From Dehalococcoidia bacterium (lineage in GTDB: Bacteria; Chloroflexota; Dehalococcoidia; Dehalococcoidales; BS750m-G39): a DNA stretch of 40,126 nucleotides. The position numbers and the translations under genes were made by a program. Numbering within the stretch: position 1 is the first letter of the stretch; every line of letters begins with the position of its first letter. Positions 1 through 7,307 of the stretch are shown piece after piece. Location of the stretch: contig JAUWIX010000010.1 of assembly GCA_030608005.1 (NCBI GenBank), forward strand, positions 1 to 40,126. The letters are read 5' to 3'. The notes beneath the pieces were generated by a model, which did not search any database, was not told the DNA's origin, and saw only the letters and a program-made list of their open reading frames with translations.

Positions 1-21
1 CCCCTTATTTTTTTATGTGGT

Positions 22-187
22 AACCCTATCCCCTTTAACCCCTTCCTCTTATCGAAGGGGAAGGGGGAAATTATTTTAAAAGAGGGGCTGACGCCCCTCT
101 TAAACTCCCCCATAAAGCGAGGGATTGGGGACACTAGCCTCTATAGGGTGGGTGGGAAAAAGAACTATGTTAAAAACGGGGGGATGG
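22..187. repeat. Dispersed G/C-tract palindromic repeat, copy R1
   Basis: This gap downstream of the response-regulator operon holds a CCCTATCCCC edge, a CCCCTTCCTCTT...AAGGGGAAGGGG stem, a GAGGGGC-TGAC-GCCCCTC hairpin and a tail (GCCTCTATAGGGTGGGT, then a run of G) that recurs almost unchanged at 28810-28860. It is one of six related intergenic copies in the window. It encodes no convincing protein. From 188 to 308 I see nothing recognisable. Confidence 0.7.
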
Positions 188-308
188 GGTCAATGCCGCG
201 GAGAAACGAAACATGATAATCTGTGTCACCAATCTATCTGAACTAGCTTAGTTATTACCATAGGTATGGGAGAGGTAGAGAGGATTTCAGCATAAAAGAG
301 GGCTTGTC

Positions 309-1016
309 TCAGTTGGCTTTATGGAAGTAATAACCAACCCCGGGCTCAGTAATAACATATTTGGGTTGAGTTGGGTCTGGCTCTATCTTCTGACGCAGAT
401 GCCAGATATAGATGCGAACATAATCCAGGTCATCGATGTATTCCCAGCCCCACACCCCTTCCAGCAGTTGTTTGTGAGTGAGGATACGTCCGGCATTCTG
501 CATCAGTAGCGCAAGCAGGCGAAACTCCGTCGGGGTCAGCTTCACCCGCTCTCCATTGACAATAACCTTCCGCTGGGCAATATCCACCGTCAGGAAGTCA
601 TCACTATAGGTAATCCCCCTCTCCACCTCCGGGGAAGGAGGCAACTCAGCGCGCCGCAGCATCGCCCGCACCCTTGCCACCAGCTCCCTACTCCGGACCG
701 GCTTTATGAGGTAGTCATCGGCTCCGCAGTCAAGCCCACGCACTATGTCTTCCTCGGATTTTTGCTTACCAGTGAGCATAATGATGGGGATATCAGAGAT
801 ATCACGGATGCGGCTACAGGTCTGCCAGCCATCCATTCTGGGCATCACCACATCCAGGAGAACCATATCTGGTCTATGGGCGAATAAAAGCCGCAGCCCT
901 TCCTCCCCGCTACCGGCGCTGAGCACTTCGTATCCCTTTTGAGTAAGAACCCGCTCAACCAGTCTAACGAAGGCAGGGTCATCATCAACTACTAGGATTT
1001 TCTTCCCCACAGTCAT
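309..1016 (-). CDS. OmpR/PhoB-type response regulator, DNA-binding
   Basis: Transcriptional output protein of the signalling cluster, about 235 aa. An N-terminal receiver domain (about residues 4-118) keeps the acidic pair (VVDDD), the phospho-acceptor Asp in VLLDVVMPRMDG and the Lys in IKPV. A C-terminal winged-helix Trans_reg_C domain (about 135-233) shows the typical LTPTEFRLLALLMQNAG and YVRIYIWHLRQKIEP stretches. Phosphorylation by a partner kinase should promote DNA binding in the cytoplasm. The gene overlaps the 3' end of the preceding CheY-like gene by about 30 bases, which suggests translational coupling. A GGAG directly abuts the ATG at 1016, so the in-frame GTG at 1010, six bases after the GGAG, is an equally good start. 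It is the last gene of the cluster and the only one with a DNA-binding domain. Confidence 0.93.
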   Translation of the reverse strand: MTVGKKILVVDDDPAFVRLVERVLTQKGYEVLSAGSGEEGLRLLFAHRPDMVLLDVVMPRMDGWQTCSRIRDISDIPIIMLTGKQKSEEDIVRGLDCGADDYLIKPVRSRELVARVRAMLRRAELPPSPEVERGITYSDDFLTVDIAQRKVIVNGERVKLTPTEFRLLALLMQNAGRILTHKQLLEGVWGWEYIDDLDYVRIYIWHLRQKIEPDPTQPKYVITEPGVGYYFHKAN

Positions 1017-1413
1017 CTCCAGCGATGCTAGGGCTATCTTTACCCCGTCGCAGCATTTCAGCAACCACTCCGGGTAACTGACGGGTATCAATGGGCTTTG
1101 TTAAATATCCATCGCACCCGGACTCAATAACCCTCTCTCTGTCTCCCTTCATAGCATACGCAGTAAGGGCAATAATAGGGACTTGGCTGAATCCCGGGGT
1201 CTGCCTGAGCTTCCTGGCCACCTCAAACCCAGTCATTTTGGGAAGGTTTAAGTCCATTAAAATAAGGTCTGGTCGCTCTCTCGTAGCTATAGCCAGTGCC
1301 TGTTCACCGTCGGTTGCCTGAAGCAGTCTGTAGCCCTTGGCTCTAAGGGTCATTTCAATCAGTCTCGCATGGATGGGATTATCCTCTACAATTAGTATTT
1401 TCTCTTTCATCAC
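985..1413 (-). CDS. CheY-like single-domain response regulator
   Basis: A 142-residue protein that is almost entirely one receiver domain. ILIVEDNP supplies the acidic pocket, LILMDLNLPKMTG the phospho-acceptor Asp, and GYLTKPID the conserved Lys. The KMTGFEVARKLRQTP pattern resembles the DivK/polar-differentiation type of receiver that passes phosphate between kinases rather than binding DNA; that role is inference. The start is GTG at 1413 or the adjacent ATG at 1410; both lie just after a GGAGGAGGGG ribosome binding site. The 3' end overlaps the OmpR-type regulator gene, and the gene follows the receiver-kinase hybrid by 23 bases, so all three are probably cotranscribed. Confidence 0.9.
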   Translation of the reverse strand: MMKEKILIVEDNPIHARLIEMTLRAKGYRLLQATDGEQALAIATRERPDLILMDLNLPKMTGFEVARKLRQTPGFSQVPIIALTAYAMKGDRERVIESGCDGYLTKPIDTRQLPGVVAEMLRRGKDSPSIAGDDCGEENPSS

Positions 1414-1436
1414 CTGTTCCCCTCCTCCGGATTTGG

Positions 1437-2591
1437 TTAACCGCTGGTTGCCAGGGGCAGGGTAAAGGTAAACCGGCTGCCCTTCTCATAATCACTCTCT
1501 ACCCAAATTTGACCGCCGTGGCGTTCCACAATTTCCTGAGCAAGCGTTAGCCCCAGCCCCGTCCCCTTCTTCTCCCCAGCTACCGAACTATCCACCTGAT
1601 AAAAAGGTTCAAATATTTGCTCCTGGTCTTCCTTTTTGATACCAACACCACTATCCACCACGCTGACCTGACACCAATTGCCCCTCCTGGCAACCTCAAT
1701 CTTCAGCCTGCCTCCGCTTGGGGTAAACTTAGACGCATTGCTCACCAAGTTGAAAAATACCTGCCTCAGTTTAGCTCTATCGGCATGAACCGGTGGGAGC
1801 CCTTCTTCCACCTCAATATCAAGGCTTTGCTCTCTTGGGATGAGCACGGGCATCATGGTGCTCCTCAACGACTGTACCATATCGCTCAGAGCTATATTTG
1901 TCAGCCTGAGTTCCACCTTACCCGATTCTACCTTGGACAGGTCAAGGATTTCGTTGATTAAGCCCAGCAGGTGCCGACTACTGGACAAGATATCGTCAAG
2001 GCACCCCCTCTGCTCCTCATTGACCTCACCAGGCACCTGGTCCAGCATGAGTTCAGAGAAGCCGCTAATAACATTGAGTGGGGTGCGCAACTCGTGGCTC
2101 ACTTTTGCCATAAAATCTGATTTGGCACGGCTTGCCCGCTCCAGCGCTTTGTTGGTTTCCTCCAATCTTTTGTTGGAGCGTTGCAGGCTCTCCACCAACT
2201 TCCGGTTCTCAATCAATAACTTCTGCTCTCTCAAAGCATTATTGATTATGGTCGCTAGCTCATTCATAGCTACTGGTTTGAGTATGTAGGCATAGGCGCC
2301 TTCATCAACGGCATTTACCGCCGTTTCAAAGCTGGCATGGTCGGTTATCATAATTACCGCTGCCTCTGGATTGAGTTCCTTCGCCGTCTCCAGTATTTCC
2401 AGACCACCGATATCAGGCAATTTTATGTTGGCAATGACAATATTGAAGGGGTGCTTCCTGAGCAGTGCCAGTGCCTCTCGTCCTGCGGCAGCAGTGCTCA
2501 CCCTGTGCCCCATATCTTCCAGTCCCGCTGATAATGTCCTTAAGGTAGTAGCCTCACCATCTACTACCAAGATGTTTGCTGAAGAGGTCAT
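1437..2591 (-). CDS. Hybrid receiver-histidine kinase with a degenerate receiver
   Basis: A 384-residue cytoplasmic protein with no membrane segment. It has an N-terminal receiver-like domain (about 5-120), a short coiled coil (about 125-160), a HisKA domain with the phospho-acceptor His in SHELRTPLN, and a HATPase_c domain with an N box (NLVSNASKF), G1 box (DSGVGI) and G2 box (GTGLGL). The receiver has Asn55 where the phospho-acceptor Asp is expected (IVIANIKLPD) and a broken acidic pair (VDGE rather than VDDE), while the Lys of LKP is kept. It therefore probably cannot be phosphorylated at the usual site and may act as an interaction or sensing module; this is inference. ATG at 2591 follows GGGGAGG. 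The upstream double-receiver gene ends two bases before it, so they form one transcription unit. Confidence 0.92.
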   Translation of the reverse strand: MTSSANILVVDGEATTLRTLSAGLEDMGHRVSTAAAGREALALLRKHPFNIVIANIKLPDIGGLEILETAKELNPEAAVIMITDHASFETAVNAVDEGAYAYILKPVAMNELATIINNALREQKLLIENRKLVESLQRSNKRLEETNKALERASRAKSDFMAKVSHELRTPLNVISGFSELMLDQVPGEVNEEQRGCLDDILSSSRHLLGLINEILDLSKVESGKVELRLTNIALSDMVQSLRSTMMPVLIPREQSLDIEVEEGLPPVHADRAKLRQVFFNLVSNASKFTPSGGRLKIEVARRGNWCQVSVVDSGVGIKKEDQEQIFEPFYQVDSSVAGEKKGTGLGLTLAQEIVERHGGQIWVESDYEKGSRFTFTLPLATSG

Positions 2592-2593
2592 AT

Positions 2594-3319
2594 CTACCTC
2601 CCCCTTCGCCGGGAAATCTCTCCCACCAATGCCAATATCTTATCTACGTTAAACGGTTTATAAATGCAGGTATAAGCCCCGTGGGATATTGCCCTCCTCA
2701 CCAACTCCTCTTCAGAATAACCGGTCATCATAATCACAGCCACCTCGGAGTCGAGAGCCTTCACCTGCTCAAAGAGTTGCGCCCCATCTATATCCGGTAG
2801 CCTGACATCCAAAAATATGATGTCAAAGCGCTTTTCTTTAACTCTCGCCAACGCCTCAGCACCAGTGCTGGCGGTAACAATCTTGTGCCCCCTTTCCTCC
2901 AGGATGTTCTTGAGGGTTTCACGGTCAGCAAAGCTGTCATCTACTACCAAAATCAGTGTTTTGCGAAGGGCAGATTCAATGATGTTCACGATATTCTCAA
3001 TATCAAATGGCTTGTAAACCACAGCATAGGCACCCTCCTCCAGGGCTTCTCTCACCAGGTCCTCAACAGAATAGGCGGTCATCATTATGACGGCTGCTTG
3101 AGGATTGATTTTTTTGACCTCGCGGAAGGTCTGTACCCCGTTTATCCCCGGCATCTTTATATCCATAAAGATGAGGCCAAAGGAAGTTTGCTTTGCTGCC
3201 TCAATGGCTTGATAACCATTCTCAGCCAGGACTACATTATGCCCCTCGTCCTCTAATATCCCGCCCAGAGTCACCCGCATACCCTTGAGGTCGTCAACCA
3301 CTAGGATGTTAGTTTCCAT
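2594..3319 (-). CDS. Tandem double-receiver protein (REC-REC)
   Basis: About 241 residues made of two receiver domains and no visible output domain. REC1 (about 1-115) has VVDDL, the acceptor Asp in IFMDIKMPGING and Lys in YKPFD. REC2 (about 120-240) has VVDDS, the acceptor Asp in IFLDVRLPDIDG and Lys in YKPFN. Both look phosphorylation-competent. Such proteins usually act as phosphate relays or sinks between kinases. I chose the ATG at 3319 because it follows AAGGGG and begins directly at the first receiver strand; a longer in-frame extension to 3349 lies in the ribosome-binding region. REC1 and its leader are duplicated at 5394-5806. It lies 30 bases downstream of the PAS kinase and two bases upstream of the hybrid kinase. 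Confidence 0.9.
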   Translation of the reverse strand: METNILVVDDLKGMRVTLGGILEDEGHNVVLAENGYQAIEAAKQTSFGLIFMDIKMPGINGVQTFREVKKINPQAAVIMMTAYSVEDLVREALEEGAYAVVYKPFDIENIVNIIESALRKTLILVVDDSFADRETLKNILEERGHKIVTASTGAEALARVKEKRFDIIFLDVRLPDIDGAQLFEQVKALDSEVAVIMMTGYSEEELVRRAISHGAYTCIYKPFNVDKILALVGEISRRRGR

Positions 3320-3382
3320 TATTCCCCTTCTTTCTAGATACAAACTCACCTAGATTACCTGGGCAGGCAGGGAGACGGTAAA
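2970..3382. repeat. 413-bp segmental duplication, copy 1
   Basis: This stretch matches 5394-5806 at a constant offset of 2424 bases with scattered substitutions and no indel. It contains the first receiver of the tandem-receiver gene, its ribosome binding site and the last codons of the PAS histidine kinase. Confidence 0.9.
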
Positions 3383-5233
3383 TGTGCTTCCTTTTCCCAC
3401 CTTGCTTTTTACCCCAATGTCTCCGCCGTGTCTTTCCAGGATACCTTTACACACCGCTAACCCCAGTCCGATGCCCCTGGCTTTGGTAGTAAATAATGGG
3501 TCAAAAATGTTATCTATATCCGACTTGAGAATGCCACACCCGGTGTCGGTAAACTCCACCTCCACAAATTCGCCCTTGCTTCTAGCCCTAATATCCAGGC
3601 GACCACCTTGGGGCATAGCTTCTACCGCGTTGAAGATTACATTGACAAACACCTGTTGAATCTGTCCGGCGTCCACCATTACCATGGGGAGGCTTTTATC
3701 TATATCCCTGGCTAGGTTAACATTTTCAGGTAGAGGAACATGCTTCAGGGCATCCTCAATTATGCCGCCTATATTAACCGGTGAGATGGTTGGTTTAGCT
3801 ACCCGAGAGAAGCCAATAAGGTCGCTTATAACATTGTTGGCAATATTAACCTCCCCATCTATGATATCGAGAAATTCCAGCACTTTGGGCTCAGTAGCCA
3901 GCAGGTCGCTCTTGGCGAGCCTTCTCTGCACATAGAAAGCAGCAGTTTTAATCGCTCCCAGGGGACCCCTGAGCTCATGAGCAACCCCGCTGGCCAGTTG
4001 CCCTATCGCTGCCAGCCTCTCGGAGCGAATTAGCTGCTCCTCCATTTGCTTGCGCTCAGTGATGTCCCTGTATATTGCAAATATTCCAACTGCTTTGTTA
4101 CCAAACTGAATAGGATAGGCAAGTATAGAAACATCTACCAGGCTGCCATCCTTACGTTTTCTCACCGTCTCTTCCCGAACCACTTTCTTATTGAGAGCAT
4201 CCCGAGATATAGCAGCCGCTTCCTCAATACGGTCTTCAGGAACAACGATTTCGTCAATGGACCGACCTTTGATTTCCTCAGCTCGGTAGCCAAAAAGCAT
4301 CTCGAATCCCTTGTTGGTGGTAACAACTTTGTCAGCATCATCCAGCCAAGCGATGGCATCAGGGGAGTTGTCGAACAGTTGCTGGAAGTAAGCTTGTTGA
4401 AGCTTGAACGCCTCCTCTGCCCGCTTGCGCTCGGTGATGTCACGGAAAAGACCCAGCACCAGGCGACGCCCCTGTATGGTTAGGGACGAGGCACCGATAG
4501 ACACCGGGATGATTGCCCCGTCCTTCCTAATGACCTCACCCTCATAGTCCACAGCATGCCCTTTCGCAATATGTGCAGCAAATCTCTGCTTATATTCCTC
4601 AGCCTTGCCCGGAGGGTGGAGGGCGGACTGGTGCATACCTACGATTTCATTGCGGCTCTTCCCCAATAGGGCTTCCCCTTGGCAGTTAGTCTCAAGAATG
4701 TGCCCCGTCTCGGCGTCCGCGAGAAACGCCGCATCATTTAGGCTCTCAAACAGATGGCGGTATCTCGCTTCGCTCGTCCGTATCTCCTCCTCAGCCTGCT
4801 TGCGTTCGGTGAGGTCAGTGAACATTACATATGCTCCAACTATTTTGTTGCCAAACTGGATAGGGTAGCCAAGTACGGAAACATCTACCAGGCTGCCATC
4901 CTTACGTCTTCTCACCGTCTCTTTCCGACATACTTCACTGTTAAGGACAGTAGCCCGAGACAAAGCAGACGCTTCCTCAATAAGGTCTTCAGGGACAATA
5001 ATGTCGTTAATAAACCGACCTTTGATTTCCTCAATTCGGTAACCAAAAAGCGTCTCGAATCCCCTGTTGGTGTTAACAATCCTGTCAGCATCATCCACTA
5101 TAGCAATACCCTCAGGGCAGTTTTCAAAGAGCTGCTGGAAGTAAGCTTGTTGACGCTTTAACGCCTCCTCAGCCCACTTACGCTCGGTGAGGTCTGAAGA
5201 GAGTGCCTTACTTGCCCCCCTTCCTTTAGCCAT
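3350..5233 (-). CDS. PAS-PAS-PAS sensor histidine kinase
   Basis: About 627 residues, soluble, with no transmembrane segment, so it probably senses a cytoplasmic cue. Three PAS/PAC units occupy roughly residues 25-145, 150-270 and 275-395; each ends in a DLTERK or DITERK PAC motif. PAS1 and PAS3 are close copies of each other, also at DNA level. The HisKA domain has the phospho-acceptor in HELRGPL, and the HATPase_c domain has VIFNAVEAMPQGG, DTGCGI and GIGLGL, the NtrB/ZraS-like kinase style. I chose ATG 5233 because AGAGGAGG lies eight bases upstream; an in-frame ATG at 5260 and upstream codons fall in the promoter region. No cofactor-binding residues could be assigned. Its own promoter lies at 5271-5300 between inverted-repeat arms. 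It should feed the receivers encoded downstream. Confidence 0.93.
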   Translation of the reverse strand: MAKGRGASKALSSDLTERKWAEEALKRQQAYFQQLFENCPEGIAIVDDADRIVNTNRGFETLFGYRIEEIKGRFINDIIVPEDLIEEASALSRATVLNSEVCRKETVRRRKDGSLVDVSVLGYPIQFGNKIVGAYVMFTDLTERKQAEEEIRTSEARYRHLFESLNDAAFLADAETGHILETNCQGEALLGKSRNEIVGMHQSALHPPGKAEEYKQRFAAHIAKGHAVDYEGEVIRKDGAIIPVSIGASSLTIQGRRLVLGLFRDITERKRAEEAFKLQQAYFQQLFDNSPDAIAWLDDADKVVTTNKGFEMLFGYRAEEIKGRSIDEIVVPEDRIEEAAAISRDALNKKVVREETVRKRKDGSLVDVSILAYPIQFGNKAVGIFAIYRDITERKQMEEQLIRSERLAAIGQLASGVAHELRGPLGAIKTAAFYVQRRLAKSDLLATEPKVLEFLDIIDGEVNIANNVISDLIGFSRVAKPTISPVNIGGIIEDALKHVPLPENVNLARDIDKSLPMVMVDAGQIQQVFVNVIFNAVEAMPQGGRLDIRARSKGEFVEVEFTDTGCGILKSDIDNIFDPLFTTKARGIGLGLAVCKGILERHGGDIGVKSKVGKGSTFTVSLPAQVI

Positions 5234-5258
5234 CTCGCTATCCTCCTCTTGAACTGCC

Positions 5259-5313
5259 ATCCTGATGCCAATTGTATCATAAATAGCATAAAAATGCCAA
5301 TAGGCATCAGGAT
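5259..5313. repeat. 11-bp perfect inverted repeat flanking the kinase promoter
   Basis: ATCCTGATGCC at 5259-5269 is answered by GGCATCAGGAT at 5303-5313. The 33 bases between them contain exactly the -10 and -35 elements of the kinase gene. An additional ATGCC-AATA-GGCAT half-palindrome lies at 5294-5307. This is likely an operator for a dimeric regulator, or less likely an RNA hairpin; the regulator is unknown. Confidence 0.6.
5271..5300 (-). promoter_or_regulatory. Promoter of the PAS histidine kinase operon
   Basis: On the minus strand a TTGGCA -35 (5295-5300), an 18-base spacer and a TACAAT -10 (5271-5276) preceded by TGA (extended -10) precede the kinase ATG at 5233. The predicted start of transcription is near 5264, inside the promoter-proximal arm of the inverted repeat. 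Confidence 0.6.
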
Positions 5314-5365
5314 AAATATGGCTTAATGGAAAAGAAAAAGGCATAAAGGGGACGAATTTTGACCG

Positions 5366-5743
5366 TTAGGAGGTAGGTCCTAAGTGAAAAAGAGCAGATT
5401 CAATGATGCTCAATATGTTCTCAATATCAAATGGCTTGTAAACCACAGCATAGGCACCCTCCTCCAGGGCTTCTTTTACCAGGTCCTCAACAGAATAGGC
5501 GGTCATCATTATAACGGCTGCTTGAGGATTGATTTTTTTGACCTCGCGTAAGGTCTGTACCCCATTTATCCCCGGCATCTTTATGTCCATAAAGATAAGG
5601 CCAAAGGAAGTTTGCTTTGCTGCCTCAATGGCTTGATAGCCATTCTCAGCCAGGACTACATTATACCCCTCGTCCTCTAATATTCCGCCCAGAGTCACCC
5701 GCATACTCTTGAGGTCGTCAACCACTAGGATGTTAGCTTTCAT
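5366..5743 (-). CDS. Single receiver-domain protein, duplicated copy of REC1
   Basis: About 125 residues. The first 115 are nearly identical to the first receiver of the tandem-receiver protein, with intact VVDDL, acceptor Asp in IFMDIKMPGING and Lys in YKPFD. After ESAL the homology ends and a short unrelated tail (FHLGPTS) runs to a stop, so the gene is a truncated duplicate lacking REC2. ATG 5743 corresponds exactly to ATG 3319 of the original copy and keeps its ribosome binding site. It could still be a working CheY-like protein, a competitor for the kinase, or a decaying copy. It lies upstream of the kinase's own promoter, so it may be transcribed separately. Confidence 0.75.
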   Translation of the reverse strand: MKANILVVDDLKSMRVTLGGILEDEGYNVVLAENGYQAIEAAKQTSFGLIFMDIKMPGINGVQTLREVKKINPQAAVIMMTAYSVEDLVKEALEEGAYAVVYKPFDIENILSIIESALFHLGPTS

Positions 5744-5806
5744 TATTTCCCTTCTTTCTAGATACAAACTCACCTAGATTACCTGGGCAGGCAGGGAGAC
5801 GGTAAA
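5394..5806. repeat. 413-bp segmental duplication, copy 2
   Basis: Second copy of 2970-3382. Positions 5774-5806 retain the last codons and stop region of the PAS kinase without the rest of that gene, showing that the copied unit came from the kinase/receiver junction. From 5807 to 5854 there is no recognisable feature. Confidence 0.9.
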
Positions 5807-5854
5807 CAGCAAGGTTTGGGCGTTAAAGGCAAGCCCTGGCAGAAGTGGATTTGT

Positions 5855-6052
5855 TTACCACTCATCCCTTGAAACTGTTCTTACATCGGTCTCATAATCA
5901 AACCAGTGACCAAACATCGCCTCCGGCGGGGCGTCTTTCAGGATGCGTTCCTTCACTTCTTCGTATCGCCCCTGATACTCAGGGACTTGTTCGTCATCCT
6001 GGTCAAATACTATAACCATATCATTTTGGCATCTGATAACACTTTTAATCAT
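5855..6052 (-). CDS. Conserved small protein of unknown function
   Basis: A 65-residue acidic soluble protein, rich in Asp and Glu, with one Cys, no membrane segment and no known catalytic motif. ATG at 6052 follows GGAGAA with good spacing. The central EYQGRYEEVKERILKDAP stretch and the WF-D-E pattern near the C-terminus resemble short proteins I associate with Dehalococcoidia and other Chloroflexota genomes, from memory only. It stands alone between the signalling cluster and the divergent ABC exporter. I cannot assign a function. A small interaction or regulatory protein is possible, but nothing in the sequence proves it. Confidence 0.65.
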   Translation of the reverse strand: MIKSVIRCQNDMVIVFDQDDEQVPEYQGRYEEVKERILKDAPPEAMFGHWFDYETDVRTVSRDEW

Positions 6053-6196
6053 TATTGTTCTCCGTCTCTAGCCGCTTTAGCTCGCTAATGTTATCTATAT
6101 TCACGCCTTAATCTTAGGCTATTGCAATTAATTACCCATAAAATTGGCGTTTAGATTTCATTAAAATTTGCTATAGCGATAATCCCCTATCAAGTA

Positions 6197-6202
6197 TATA
6201 AT
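6197..6202 (+). promoter_or_regulatory. Possible -10 box upstream of the ABC exporter
   Basis: A perfect TATAAT stands 28 bases before the 24-codon leader ORF and about 92 bases before the ABC ATPase. No convincing -35 was found at 16-18 bases, so this is a weak call. Confidence 0.3.
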
Positions 6203-6230
6203 AGCCGTTGGAAATCCTAGGAACTTTTCC

Positions 6231-6305
6231 ATGAATAGGCAGGAGAATAGACCATATATAGCGGAGCTGGCTCAAAAGCTAAAGCAGAGGGAAGATGTCA
6301 AATAG
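6231..6305 (+). CDS. Possible 24-codon leader peptide overlapping the ABC ATPase start
   Basis: ATG at 6231 opens a 24-codon frame (begins MNRQENRPY, ends QREDVK) that stops at 6305, eleven bases past the ATPase start codon at 6295. An AGGA lies eight bases upstream of its ATG, and its last codons contain the GAGGGA that would serve as ribosome binding site for the ATPase. The arrangement fits translational coupling. It is too short to be sure that it is translated. Confidence 0.3.
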   Translation: MNRQENRPYIAELAQKLKQREDVK

Positions 6306-7284
6306 CCATATTATTGAGGTAGAACACCTGGTAAAGAGCTACGCAGACCTGGTAGCGGTAAATGACATCAGTTTCAGTGTTGACCAGGGGGAGGTGTTTG
6401 GTCTTCTCGGTCCCAATGGAGCGGGAAAGACGACGGTAATCAATATCTTGTGCACCTTGTCCAAGCCGACCTCAGGCAAGGCATCAATCAACGGCTTTGA
6501 TGTCACCCATCAACAGGGGCAGGTGCGTCAGTGCATCGGGCTGGTATTTCAAGACCCCAGTCTGGATGAACGGCTGACCGCCCTGGAGAACCTAAAGTTC
6601 CATTCCATGGTGTATAATATCCCCGCCTCGGTGAGAAAGGAAAGGATAGAGCAAGCGCTGAGGATGGTGGAGCTATGGGAAAGACGCCGCGACATAGTTA
6701 AAACCTTCTCTGGTGGTATGAAACGTCGCCTTGAGCTTGCCCGCGGTCTCACCCACCGCCCCAAGGTGCTTTTCCTAGATGAGCCCACACTTGGGCTTGA
6801 CCCCCAAACCCGCAGCCGCCTCTGGGATTTCATCCTCGACTTACGCCAAAGGGAGGGAACCACCGTCTTTCTCACCACCCATTATATGGATGAAGCCGAG
6901 TATGCCGACCACATCGCGGTTATGGATTACGGCAAGATAATCGCCCTAGATAGCCCAAAGGGGCTGAAGAGCATGGTGGGTGAGGATATGATTAGCCTGA
7001 GCACCGTGGATGACCAGAGGGCTCAAGCCGAACTCCAGAAGCGATACCACATCAAAGCCAGATGCGATAGTGGGCAGGTAACCTTTGAGATTGCCAATGG
7101 AGAGAGGTTTATCCCCGCTTTAATAAAGGAGTTTGACACCGACATCCTCAGCATTAGCCTGCGTCGACCCACTCTAGATGATGCCTTCCTCAAGCTAACA
7201 GGGCATCGGCTCAGGGATGAAGCGGTCAAGAGCGAGCTAAAGGAGATGGTGCGACAGCATGGTCGCTACCGGATGAGGCACTGA
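6295..7284 (+). CDS. ABC-2 type exporter ATPase (DrrA-like)
   Basis: A 329-residue ATP-binding subunit of an exporter. It has Walker A in GPNGAGKTT (about 37-45), a Q-loop in LVFQDPSLDERLTALENL, the signature FSGGMKRRLELARGL, Walker B VLFLDEPTLGLDPQ and the switch His in TTHYMDEAE. The C-terminal 90 residues form the accessory domain typical of daunorubicin-resistance DrrA-type ATPases, including RRPTLDDAFLKLTG. ATG 6295 has GAGGGA close upstream. The permease gene follows after 23 bases. The exported substrate (drug, lipid or polysaccharide) cannot be told from sequence. Confidence 0.95.
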   Translation: MSNSHIIEVEHLVKSYADLVAVNDISFSVDQGEVFGLLGPNGAGKTTVINILCTLSKPTSGKASINGFDVTHQQGQVRQCIGLVFQDPSLDERLTALENLKFHSMVYNIPASVRKERIEQALRMVELWERRRDIVKTFSGGMKRRLELARGLTHRPKVLFLDEPTLGLDPQTRSRLWDFILDLRQREGTTVFLTTHYMDEAEYADHIAVMDYGKIIALDSPKGLKSMVGEDMISLSTVDDQRAQAELQKRYHIKARCDSGQVTFEIANGERFIPALIKEFDTDILSISLRRPTLDDAFLKLTGHRLRDEAVKSELKEMVRQHGRYRMRH

Positions 7285-7307
7285 GCACTTCACAATGAAG
7301 GAGAGCT

